A stretch of DNA of 64,000 bases, taken from Sphingobacteriales bacterium (lineage in GTDB: Bacteria; Bacteroidota; Bacteroidia; Chitinophagales; Chitinophagaceae). Both the position numbers and the translations under genes were made by a program. The notes under the pieces were generated by a model. It searched no databases. It saw only the letters and a program-made list of their open reading frames with translations, and had not been told where the DNA came from. Shown here piece after piece: positions 27,605 to 36,477 of this stretch (positions are counted from its first letter, which is position 1; every line of letters begins with the position of its first letter). Location of the stretch: positions 1,287,809-1,351,808 of the forward strand of contig SEFP01000001.1 in assembly GCA_004144185.1 (NCBI GenBank). The letters are read 5' to 3'.

Positions 27605-27890
27605 CGTTTTAGGGACCCCTAAAATCGTTTTACCCCCTCCTGAAACCATTTCAGCCCCCCATTTAATCATAAAAGACCCTCCTGCAATACCAAAATCGTC
27701 ATTTTTAACCTTGACGGACCCCCCTACAACGTTGACGGACCCCTTTACACTGTTGAAATTGTCGTTTTTAATGTTGACAGAACCCCCTACAACGTTGACG
27801 GACCCCCTTACAACGTTGAAATCGTCGTTTTTAATGTTGACGGACCCCCATACAACATTGACAGACCCCCCTACAGGATTAAATGACCCT
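27605..27890. repeat. 21-bp tandem array built on GTTGA
   Basis: GTTGA starts at 27731, 27752, 27773, 27794, 27815 and 27836, with one-base variants at 27710 and 27857: every step is exactly 21 bp. Units alternate between a GTTGACGGACCCCC type and a GTTGAAATCGTCG type, giving a 63-bp higher-order period. Decayed units extend to about 27605. Because 21 is a multiple of 3, the minus strand is open for 110 codons with seven-residue repeats (GSVNVVG, GSVNIKN), but no recognisable protein surrounds them. A DNA-binding-site array or a coding solenoid are both possible. Confidence 0.85.
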
Positions 27891-28298
27891 ATGTAATGAG
27901 AATCGACGAGATCAGTCAGGCACATCATACCGTACCTAAAGGCAACCGATTGCAGGGCATGCAGCTACCAGAGACCGTTTTTGCGGTGCCGCACACGAAT
28001 GCTTCCCGCATCTCATCTGTTGGCCTACTGCCTTGCCGGAATCGCCGGCACGACGGGTGTATCCGGTGCAGCAGCCACTATACAGTCTGCCACAAACAGC
28101 GTTGACGCCGGTCTCGCGGTGGCAGCTTTTTCAAACTGGTTCTCAAGGAACCTGATTTGAAAAAAGCTGCCGTTCCGGAAACCTGCCGGTTGCGGATGCA
28201 ATGAGTCCCTACGCTGCATTGGGGCCTCCGTCCGGTCTTTCATCAAACACCTTCAGGCCCGAAGCAAAAGACGCATCAGACCTGAAGGCGGATCGTAC
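27891..28298. other. intergenic stretch with a long palindrome
   Basis: I see no credible gene here. A near-perfect 16-bp inverted repeat (GGCAGCTTTTTCAAA, 28121-28135, with its complement at 28156-28171) encloses a second short one (GGTTC/GAACC). Next to the stop of the minus-strand beta-helix gene, CCTTCAGG and CCTGAAGG (28251-28288) form another weak hairpin. Either may end transcription from the minus strand. Confidence 0.5.
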
Positions 28299-31200
28299 TT
28301 AGTTCTTGATCAGGCGCAGGGTGCTGCCGTCTTGGATGCGAAGCAGGTACACGCCTACTGCCCAGTTGTGGACGTCCAGCGTCGTCTCGCGTTCCAAAAC
28401 AAACGTGTGCATCAGCCGGCCTTCCGCACTCCAGATGGTGGCCTGGCTGCCTTGTAATGCTTTGTCGGTGCAAACGATCGTGACCCGATCAGTAGCCGGA
28501 TTGGGGGCGAGCACCACGGTTCCGGAACTGGCAGATTCAAAGCCTTTCACCAAAACCGTCTGACTGTAGCGCACCTCGCCCGATACAGCAGGCACCTGCA
28601 AACGATAGTAATTATCGCCTAAAAGCGGTGCAGCATCCATAAACCGGTAGGCACTGCCAGGGCCTTTTCCGGACACTGCCCCAATGGAAGTAAAAGTCTT
28701 TGCATCGCTGCTGCGCTCAACCCTAAAGCGCATCCCGGCCTCTTCTGCTCCCGTAGTCCAGTCCAGCTGATTGATACTTTCACCAACGCGGCGGGCGCTA
28801 AAGTGCAGCAGCTCTACCGGCAAAGGGCCGTTGAGAGCACTGGTAGCAAAGAATCCGGAAAAGCCCGTAACCGGAAAGAGCACTTCCCAGCGCGAAAGCG
28901 TGGTGTTCCAGCTCACACTGGTGGGGGTGATCAGCACCTTGGCAGGTCCGGTGCCGCTCCAGCCGCTGTAGCTACCCGGCAATCCGGTGGCCGAGGTGCC
29001 ATGTTCCTGGGTAATGCGCAGGTTGCCCTTATTGTTTGCGGCATCGGTGGCATCCAGCGGCAGGGGTGGCAGGGAGCCGCGTACGGTGTTGTAATCGGTA
29101 AAGTCGGCCTGGGAGAAATAGAGTGTAATCTGTGCGGTGGCGGTGTTCGGATTGGTAGCCGGGGTGATATCGTAGTAGCGGCGCACGTAAGCCATCTGGT
29201 TGTAGCTTGGTGCGGTGGGTTGGACGTAGACTTTGGCTGCGATACTGCCCGTGACCGGGGCTGCGCCGGATGGACTGAGTGAGGCAATGACTGCGCCGCA
29301 GGTTCCGAAGCCGAGAGCGCTGCCACTCTGCAGACTGCGATTGTCGGTGGTGGTGCTTCCGGCGAGGGTAGCGGAAGGCGTGCCCTGATATTCATAAGCG
29401 CCCAGATCGATGATTCCGATGCGGCTGTTTCCGGAAAGATCGGTAGCGGGCGTGGTGCCGGTACCGGCGTTGATAGCCGGACTGCACAGTTGCAACGCAA
29501 GGCCATCATCGGCCGTGCCGAACCTACCGTCTGCGCCCGCAGGCAACGCACTGTTTACAAACCGCGGGTCGGCGGCGAAGAGGCCCGGTCCGGAGGTGTA
29601 GTTGTTGGTTGCGCCCGCGCTGTAATCGCCGATCAGCGAGTAGCTCACGATAAGTGTAGCACCCGTTCCGATTCCGGCTTTATAGAGATTCTGCCGGTTG
29701 GCTGGGCCACCAGTGTTGCCGTAGAAAATGCTGTTGGTAACACTGCCGCTGCCATAGGAATTGTAAGCTATTCCCCCGCCCTGGGTGTTGGCCGTATTGA
29801 ACGTAAAGACACAGGTACTGACTTCCGGACTGCAGAATTCGATATACATCCCTCCCCCTTGAGTCGTTGCCGTGTTGGCCGAGAAGATGCAGTTACTGAC
29901 CGTTGTATTACCGTTATTGCCGCTGTTATACATCCCCCCACCAGCGCTGCCTGCTTTGTTAGAAACGAAGGTGCAGTTACTGACTAGATCATTGCAGAAT
30001 TCATTATACATTCCCCCGCCCCCGCTGCCTGCTGTGTTGGAAGAGAACGTGCAGCTACTGACCGTTGGGCCACCATAGTAGTTATACATTCCCCCGCCCT
30101 GGCTGCCTGCCGTGTCAGAAGTGAAGGTGCAGTTACTGATCGTTGGGCGGCTGAAATAACCATTATACATTCCCCCGCCCTGGTTGCCTGCCGTGCTGGA
30201 AGTGAAGGTGCAATTACTGATTGTCGGACTGCTGAAAGAGCCGTTGTTCATTCCACCCCCATTGTTCTGGGAAACTTGTGCACTGGGTGTAGAAACCGCT
30301 AAAGAACCAGCCCCATTGGCCCGGCCGCCGGTGATGGTGAATCCATCCACCACGCAGGCGCTTGTCCGCCCAAGAGTCAGTAGCACATGATAGGCATCCA
30401 CCGTGCCGCCTGCACCGTCCAGATCCCCGCTCAGCGTGGTTACGTTCGTCACTGCGTTGCGCTGCGAAAGCAGATGGCGGCCTGGAGGTCCTTCTTAGCC
30501 GTGGCCCAGGTGAGGCCGCTTCCGTTGTTGTTAGGTTGGCTGCCATTTACGTAATACACTTTAGGGCAGTTTACGTTAGTCTCATAGGCCCCCAGATCCA
30601 GAGCGCCTACCCGTGGGTTGCCCAGAATATCGATGGTGGGTGTGGCACCGGTGCCGGCATCACGGGCCGGGCTGCATCCTTTAATGATGAGCCCGTCATC
30701 GGCAGTTCTGAACCTGCCGTCTGCGCCTGCCGGTGAAGCAGCATTTACGAACAAGGGATCGCCGGTACTGATGCCTGCTCCGGAATTATAGTTGTTGGTT
30801 GCAGTTGGGCTGTAATCACCAATCAGCGAGTAGCTGACCGTCAGGGACCCATTGGTGCCCGTTTTAGAAATGTTCTGCTGGTTAGCAGAGCCACCGGTGT
30901 TGCCATAGAGAATGCAATTGGTGATACTGCCGCCGCCATCGGTGGTGAAATAGAGTCCACCGCCCTGACCGCTTGCCGTATTGGCCGCGAACGTACAGTT
31001 ACCCAACGCAAGGCTACTGTTAACGGTATACATTGCACCGCCCAGGTAAGCCGTATTAGCCGTAAAAATGCTGTTAGATACTGTTGGGCTGCTGGTGAGG
31101 GTATACATTCCACCGCCAACATTGCCTCCTGCGTTGGCTGAGAATACACAGCTATTCACCATGGGATTGCTGGCGTTTATATTATACATGCCTCCACCAT

Positions 31201-32874
31201 AGCTCGCCGTGTTGGATGAGAAGGTGCAGCTGCTTACTGTTGGGCTGCTGTTGGAGTTATAAAGTCCCGCCCCGCCGTGGTTTGCTGCATTCGAAGCGAA
31301 GGTGCAGTTGCTTACTGTTGGGCTGCTGGACGTGTTGTACATTCCGGCACCGATCTCCTGGGAAACTTGTGCACTGGGTGTAGAAACCGCGAAAGAGCCG
31401 GTCCCATTAGCCCGGCCGCCGGTAATGGTAAAGCCATCTACCACACAGTTGCTGGTCCGGTTGAGGGTCAGCAGCACATGATAGGCATCCACCGTGCCGC
31501 CTGCACCGTCCAGATCCCCGCTCAGCGTGGTTACGTTCGCCACTGCGTTGCGTTGGGAAAAGGCCGTTTCGGTGCCGGAAAACCCGCCGTAAAGCTTCAC
31601 GTCTTTGGTCGTAAGATAGAAGGTTTTGTCTCTTTGGGAGGCGCCGCCGTTGGGGTCGAGGGTTGGCAGATACGTGCCGCCTTTCACCCAGATCGTATCT
31701 CCACTGTTTGCCACGTTGATGGCGGCCTGCACATCCTTCTTAGCCGTGGTCCAGGTGAGGCCATCGCCGGTGTTGTCAGGTTGGCTGCCGTTTACATACA
31801 CCACCTTCAGGCAGGTTGCATCAGCCTCATAAGCCCCCAGGTCTGGAACGCCTATCCGTGGGTTGCCCAGAATGTCGGTGACGGGTGTGGCACCCGTGCC
31901 GGCGTTGCGCGCCGGAGAGGTGCAAGAAATCCGGAATCCGTCATCGGCCGTTCTAAACGTGCCGTCTGCGCCTGCCGGCGAACCTGCGTTTAGGAACAAG
32001 GGATCGCTGGTAATGATCCCTGCTCCGGAAGTATAGTTGTTGGTTGCCGTTGCGCTATAGTCACCAATACGCGAGTAGCTTACCGTCAGTGGAGAATTTG
32101 AAACACCAGCTTTATAAATGTTCTGCCGATTCGTGTTGCCAGTGCCGCTGCTGGTGCTACCATAGAGAATGCAATTGGTAACACTGCCGCCGGCATTCGC
32201 ATTGTAATAGAGTGCCCCACCCTGGGTAGTGGCCGTATTGGAGAAGAACGTGGAATTCGTAATCGTCAGGTAGGTTACATATTCATTATGTATTGCTCCC
32301 CCGCTGTTGCTTGCAACGTTTGAGGTGAAAACGCAGTTACTGATTGTTGAGCCTGAATTATAGTCGTGGTACATGCCTCCTCCATACACTGCCATGTTGG
32401 ATGCGAAAACGCAACCACTAACGATAGGGACGCTGTTGGAGTTATAGATTCCCCCGCCGCCGTAGCTTGCTGTATTAGAAATGAAGGTGCAGTTGCTCAC
32501 CGTAGGGCTGCCAGAGATGTTATTCATACCAGCCCCATTATTCTGGTAGACCCGCGCACTGGGTGTAGAAACCGCGAACGCGGCGCCTGCATTGGCCCGG
32601 CCGCCGGTGATGGTGAATCCATCCACTACACAGGCGCTTGTCCGCCCAAGAGTCAGTAGCACATGATAGGCATCCACCGTGCCGCCTGCACCGTCCAGAT
32701 CCCCGCTCAGCGTGGTTACGTTCGTCACTGCGTTGCGCTGCGAAAGCAGGCCGTGGCCCAGGAGGTGCCGGCGCCGGTGTTACCGGCCCTCGAACCGTCT
32801 ACATAGTAAACCGTTGCCTGGGCAGCGGTACCGAACAGCAAAAAACAAAGGAGTGTAATAATATGTCGCTTCAT
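28299..32874 (-). pseudogene. three-module beta-helix surface protein with T9SS sorting domain, broken
   Basis: The start at 32874 encodes a signal peptide (MKRHIITLLCFLLFGTAAQA) and then TVYYVDGS. Three modules of about 1.1-1.2 kb follow, each with a right-handed beta-helix (repeats of TVSNCTF and GGGMYN) and a choice-of-anchor-Q-type end (DLGAYE). The last about 170 residues are a Fn3-like domain and a T9SS type A sorting domain (APNPATDRV, then VYLLRI, LIKN). The middle module is whole, showing what the others lost: about 53-61 codons before SQRNAV. At 32750 and 30474 the frame is lost and a TGA follows (30449-30451 for the second). GTG codons after each scar reopen frames of 759 and 717 codons, which lack signal peptides. 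Assembly collapse of the repeats is an alternative. Confidence 0.8.
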
Positions 32875-33446
32875 AACAACCGGAACCATTTAAAAGGGGA
32901 GAAGATTCCTTCCTGCAGGCGTTGGTTATGCCACAGGAAGGGACAGGCTACGAAGTTCCGGATCTGAGATACGGCAAATCAGAAGAGTTGACAAACGGGG
33001 TCCAAAAGTTGATGAACAGGGTCTAAGAGTTGAAGAACCCGTTTTGGTATCCTGAGCAGATGGCATCCGGATCGGCTGGCTACCGATAGAACCGACGAAC
33101 TCCGGAAACCGTTTTTTGACTCCTAACGGTGCTTTTTTTGAGGCCGGTAGATCCCTGTTTAGGTTTCGGGATTTACCATACCGGAAAGCACTTTCAGCCG
33201 TCCGGTGATTTCTTTTAAACGATACTCTTTGGCCCCTCCGTAGCTTCGGTGCCAATAGGATATTCTGACCATTGGTAAGGAATGATGTGGTACCTGATAA
33301 AGGTGGTTTTAGCGGTGCGAGAAACATAGACGTGCACGCCAACGCTATCGATGAACTAAAAGAGGACAATAATTCAGGACCCGCAAGTCATTCTAGGGCT
33401 GCTACTGGTCGTCGGTTAATGCATAGTGGACAACTATCTTTGATTC
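32875..33446. other. intergenic region upstream of both the beta-helix gene and the histidine kinase
   Basis: No gene is evident. Near the minus-strand start is the GTTGA array (32987-33033). Close to the kinase start, TATCTTTG (33435-33442) matches the -7 consensus TAnnTTTG, but without a clear -33 box, and it would give an almost leaderless message. Confidence 0.5.
32987..33049. promoter_or_regulatory. three GTTGA direct repeats spaced 21 bp, possible LytTR operator
   Basis: GTTGA starts at 32987, 33008 and 33029, exactly 21 bp apart; AAAGTTGAT at the middle unit matches the LytTR half-site consensus [TA][AC][CA]GTTN[AG][TG] fully. The array lies about 110-175 bp upstream of the minus-strand beta-helix start, and a LytTR regulator gene is 2.3 kb away. 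Binding is inference. Confidence 0.5.
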
Positions 33447-35324
33447 ATGTCTGGCCGCTTTTTCAGTCGGTTGATCCTGCTCACCTGCTACTGTCTGATC
33501 CGTTTATCCGTTGCCCTCGCACAGGTGTCTATGGTGCCGCTTTCTTCTGACAGCTTGAGGCGGGCACTGGCTGAATCAAAGCCGGATAGCGTCCGAATTG
33601 GCCTGTTACTGGCACTTTCCGAATCGGTCCGCGATACGAATATTCAACTCGCGCTGGGATACCTCAATGAAGCCTCCCAGCGTTCTCAACAACTTGTTTG
33701 GCCCCAGGGGATCATCCGGACGGCTATCGCACTCGGTAGTTGCTACGAGGTCGTAACCCAGCATGAAAAGGCCATTGCCTGTTATCAGGTTGCCTTGGTA
33801 CTCGCCCGGCGACATAAAACCCTGGGCGTATTGGAAGTGGAAGCCCTGCATCACATCAGCGAATCCTACTACCTGCTGCAAAAGAACGACTCTATGTTAT
33901 ACTACCGTATGGCTACGCTGCAAACCGCCCGCCGGGAACAGGTAGCCTGGGCGGAATTTCAGTCGCTTAATTTTCTGGCAGGGTATTCTTTTGACCAGAA
34001 AAACTATCCGCTGGCGATCAGTCGCTGGCGCGAACTGGTTCGCCTAATGGACGCGCGCGGGTACAGGAAAAAGGCCACCATGATTCTCAACAATATTGCG
34101 GAGGCCTATACCGGATTAGGCAGTGCCGACTCGGCCCGTGCCATGCTGGAATATGCGTTGCATTCGTACCAGCAGGCTCCTGATGAGCGGACGCACTCCT
34201 ATATCCTGTACTCGTTTTACCGGTACTATCAGCAGTTTGGTTCGCCGGATTCGGCGCTTCTCTTTGCACAGAAAGCGTATCAGTCGGCACAACTGGCAGT
34301 CGGCGAACGGACCATTGCATTGCATGCGTTGGATGCCATGAGCACCCTGTACGCCCGGAACGGTGCGCCCCGCAAGGCCCTGGAAGCCTATCAGGCGTAT
34401 ATCCATCTGCGCGACAGCGTAGACGACCATCAGCGGAAGGCAGCCGGCCGGCGGACCCTGATGGGATACGAATTCAACCAGCAGATAAACGACACCCGCC
34501 TCGAGGGCAACCGGCTGCGCAGAGAAAACGGGCAACGCAGGAACGCGCTGCTGGTATCCCTAATCGGACTGCTGTTGTTTGCCGGACTTGCCGCTTTGTT
34601 GTTCCTGGCCTGGCTGCGCATCCGCCGGCAACATACAACCATCCATGCACAAAGCCAGCTGCTCCGGACGCGCTCTCAATCATTGACGCAGGCACTTGAT
34701 GAAAAGGAATTGCTGATGAAAGAAATCCACCACCGGGTCAAAAACAACCTGCAAATGATCTCTGCCCTGCAACACCTGCAAGCTTCTCGCAGCAAAGACC
34801 CTGCAGTCAAAGCAGCCCTCGAAGACAGTCAGAACCGGGTGCTTTCCATTGCTTTTATTCACCAGAACCTCTACCAACACAACGACCTCGGCAACGTGGA
34901 TCTGCAAAGCCTGTTTGAGGAACTTACCGGGCATATACTGGATGTATACAGCCATAACGGGCAAACGATCCACATCACCCGGCAGGTAGATCCGGTCCTG
35001 CTTGATATTGATACCGCGGTGCCGTTGGGACTGATGCTCAATGAGCTGCTGACCAATTCCTGTAAACATGCTTTTACCGGCCGTACCACAGGACAGATCG
35101 CCATCAGACTTCAGGAAGATAATGCTGAAGGCTATCGGCTCGAGTATAAAGATGACGGACCAGGCCTTCCTCCGGAAATCGTTTTTGAGAATGCCCGGAC
35201 GCTGGGTCTGCGGTTGATCAGCCGGCTGACCGAGCAACTGGAGGGCACCCTGCATTACGAGTCCGAACCGGTACACTGTCTCACTGTTACCTTTAAAAGC
35301 TTTAGGGCTCGAAATAAAGCCTAG
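33447..35324 (+). CDS. TPR-containing sensor histidine kinase (HisKA_2 type)
   Basis: The 625-residue kinase has a signal/anchor at 5-25, a TPR-rich sensor region (about 60-330; ALGYLNEASQRSQQL, KAIACYQVALVLARR, ARAMLEYALHSYQQA), one membrane helix (about 365-385), a short coiled coil, and a HisKA_2 domain with phospho-acceptor His428 in EIHHRVKNNLQMI. The ATPase domain has the N box LMLNELLTNSCKHAF and G box DDGPGLP, then LGLRLISRL. It autophosphorylates and should signal to the LytTR regulator that starts 30 nt after it. The TPRs face the periplasm; the ligand is unknown. Confidence 0.93.
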   Translation: MSGRFFSRLILLTCYCLIRLSVALAQVSMVPLSSDSLRRALAESKPDSVRIGLLLALSESVRDTNIQLALGYLNEASQRSQQLVWPQGIIRTAIALGSCYEVVTQHEKAIACYQVALVLARRHKTLGVLEVEALHHISESYYLLQKNDSMLYYRMATLQTARREQVAWAEFQSLNFLAGYSFDQKNYPLAISRWRELVRLMDARGYRKKATMILNNIAEAYTGLGSADSARAMLEYALHSYQQAPDERTHSYILYSFYRYYQQFGSPDSALLFAQKAYQSAQLAVGERTIALHALDAMSTLYARNGAPRKALEAYQAYIHLRDSVDDHQRKAAGRRTLMGYEFNQQINDTRLEGNRLRRENGQRRNALLVSLIGLLLFAGLAALLFLAWLRIRRQHTTIHAQSQLLRTRSQSLTQALDEKELLMKEIHHRVKNNLQMISALQHLQASRSKDPAVKAALEDSQNRVLSIAFIHQNLYQHNDLGNVDLQSLFEELTGHILDVYSHNGQTIHITRQVDPVLLDIDTAVPLGLMLNELLTNSCKHAFTGRTTGQIAIRLQEDNAEGYRLEYKDDGPGLPPEIVFENARTLGLRLISRLTEQLEGTLHYESEPVHCLTVTFKSFRARNKA

Positions 35325-35354
35325 CTATACCCAATCCTGCTTCTCCCCGGCAAG

Positions 35355-36083
35355 ATGAATGCACTCAAAATTGGTCTTGTAGAAGACAACCTCGTGATCG
35401 CGGAAGCCATCAGCGAGATGCTGGCCGAATGTGGCTACACCGTTACCCGTCCTGCCAAGCGGTATAGCGAGGCTATCGCCCTGATCGAACAGGAAGCTCC
35501 CGACCTGTTGCTACTCGACATCATGCTGCTGGGCGACCGGGATGGAATCGAAGTCGCACAGGAGGTCCAACAGCGGGGCAACAGGACTCCTTGCATCTTT
35601 CTAACATCCAATACTGATTTTGAAACGATTCGCCGGGCGCGCGACGTGCGACCGGCGGCCTTTCTTGCCAAGCCGGCTACCAAGGCTCAGCTTTACGCGG
35701 CCATTGAGATCGCCATTGATCAGGTTTCAAACCGGAATGCAACAACAGAACCCCTCCAACAGGCACCCAGCGAAACAGAGGGTGTTTTCGTAAAACAAGG
35801 AAGTGCATTTCGACGCATTCTGTTTACAGATGTACTTCTGGCCGAAAGCCGGGACAACTACCTGCGCCTTATTACGACTACCGGAGAGGAAGTTTTATTG
35901 CGCAGTACACTCGGTGATTTCCTGGAACGGGTGCCCGGGTTTTTGCAGACCCACCGCAGCTTCGCCATAGCCCGCAAGCAGATAACGGGTCTGAGCATAG
36001 ATGAAGTGTATCTGGGCTCCCGAACCGTGCCGCTTAGCAAAACGTACCGGCTGGGTGTCCTGGAAACGCTGGGAGTACGCTAG
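35355..36083 (+). CDS. LytTR-family response regulator
   Basis: The receiver domain (about 1-125) has the acidic pair ED at 10-11, phospho-acceptor Asp55 in LLLLDIML, Thr/Ser in FLTSN, and the conserved Lys in LAKPA. The LytTR DNA-binding domain is at about 140-240 (FVKQGSAFRRILFTDVLLAE, NYLRLITTTGEEVLLR, FLQTHRSFAIARKQI, then VYLGSRTVPLSKTYR). LytTR proteins bind paired direct repeats about one to two helical turns apart. It is in an operon with the histidine kinase and sits between two beta-helix surface-protein genes, which are likely targets. Confidence 0.93.
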   Translation: MNALKIGLVEDNLVIAEAISEMLAECGYTVTRPAKRYSEAIALIEQEAPDLLLLDIMLLGDRDGIEVAQEVQQRGNRTPCIFLTSNTDFETIRRARDVRPAAFLAKPATKAQLYAAIEIAIDQVSNRNATTEPLQQAPSETEGVFVKQGSAFRRILFTDVLLAESRDNYLRLITTTGEEVLLRSTLGDFLERVPGFLQTHRSFAIARKQITGLSIDEVYLGSRTVPLSKTYRLGVLETLGVR

Positions 36084-36207
36084 CGATTGGAATCCGGTTT
36101 TTAAAGGCTCTCAGTCGCAAAAAAGGTTTCTTAAAGTCTGCTTTTGTAAGCTACTCCTTATTTCGTCCCTAAAAAAGCGTATCTCGCCACATATCAGCTG
36201 ATCCGGG

Positions 36208-36237
36208 TTGGACAAAGGAACGCATGGAGCTACGTTT
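36208..36237 (+). promoter_or_regulatory. promoter of the small zinc-ribbon gene
   Basis: TTG (36208-36210), a 20-nt spacer and TACGTTTG (36231-36238, end approximate by 1) match the Bacteroidetes promoter consensus. The expected start of transcription lies within a few nt of ATG 36247, so the message would be leaderless or nearly so. Confidence 0.6.
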
Positions 36238-36246
36238 GCGCCCCGA

Positions 36247-36438
36247 ATGGCCCTGCTCAACCTCACTAAGATCATCCTGCATCGCTCGGTGCAGGGGGTT
36301 ACCTGCCCGGCCTGTAGGGGCCTGCTGGAAGCCATGCCGGTCCCGTCCGGCTGGTTCCGGAAGTGGATCGTGAAAAAAGAGCGGGTATGCTATCGTTGCC
36401 CCGATTGCGGCCGGCGATACCTCCTGACGCAGGCCTGA
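36247..36438 (+). CDS. small zinc-ribbon protein, hypothetical
   Basis: The 63-residue product has two CxxC knuckles, TCPAC (about 19-23) and RCPDC (about 50-54), separated by a basic tryptophan-containing stretch (GWFRKWIVKKERVC). One zinc ion is likely. Such ribbons bind nucleic acid or act as folding subunits; no partner is known. I chose ATG 36247 because an earlier in-frame start falls in the promoter -33 box. It lies 164 nt after the LytTR gene and 40 nt before the intact beta-helix gene. Confidence 0.55.
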   Translation: MALLNLTKIILHRSVQGVTCPACRGLLEAMPVPSGWFRKWIVKKERVCYRCPDCGRRYLLTQA

Positions 36439-36477
36439 CCACACTCGACTCCTCATTTGATTTACAAACCAACCAAC

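Noticed and set aside
27605..27890. Possible CRISPR array
   Set aside because: The units are contiguous 21-bp repeats without unique spacers, and no cas gene is nearby.
30449..32728. Reading the two large minus-strand beta-helix frames as separate genes coupled by GTGA overlaps
   Set aside because: Neither frame starts with a signal peptide or a domain boundary, and the intact middle module and the plus-strand paralogue show that coding sequence is missing at both junctions.
32926..33369. A 147-codon minus-strand frame upstream of the beta-helix gene
   Set aside because: It runs through the GTTGA array and has no recognisable domain; composition is low-complexity Ser/Arg.
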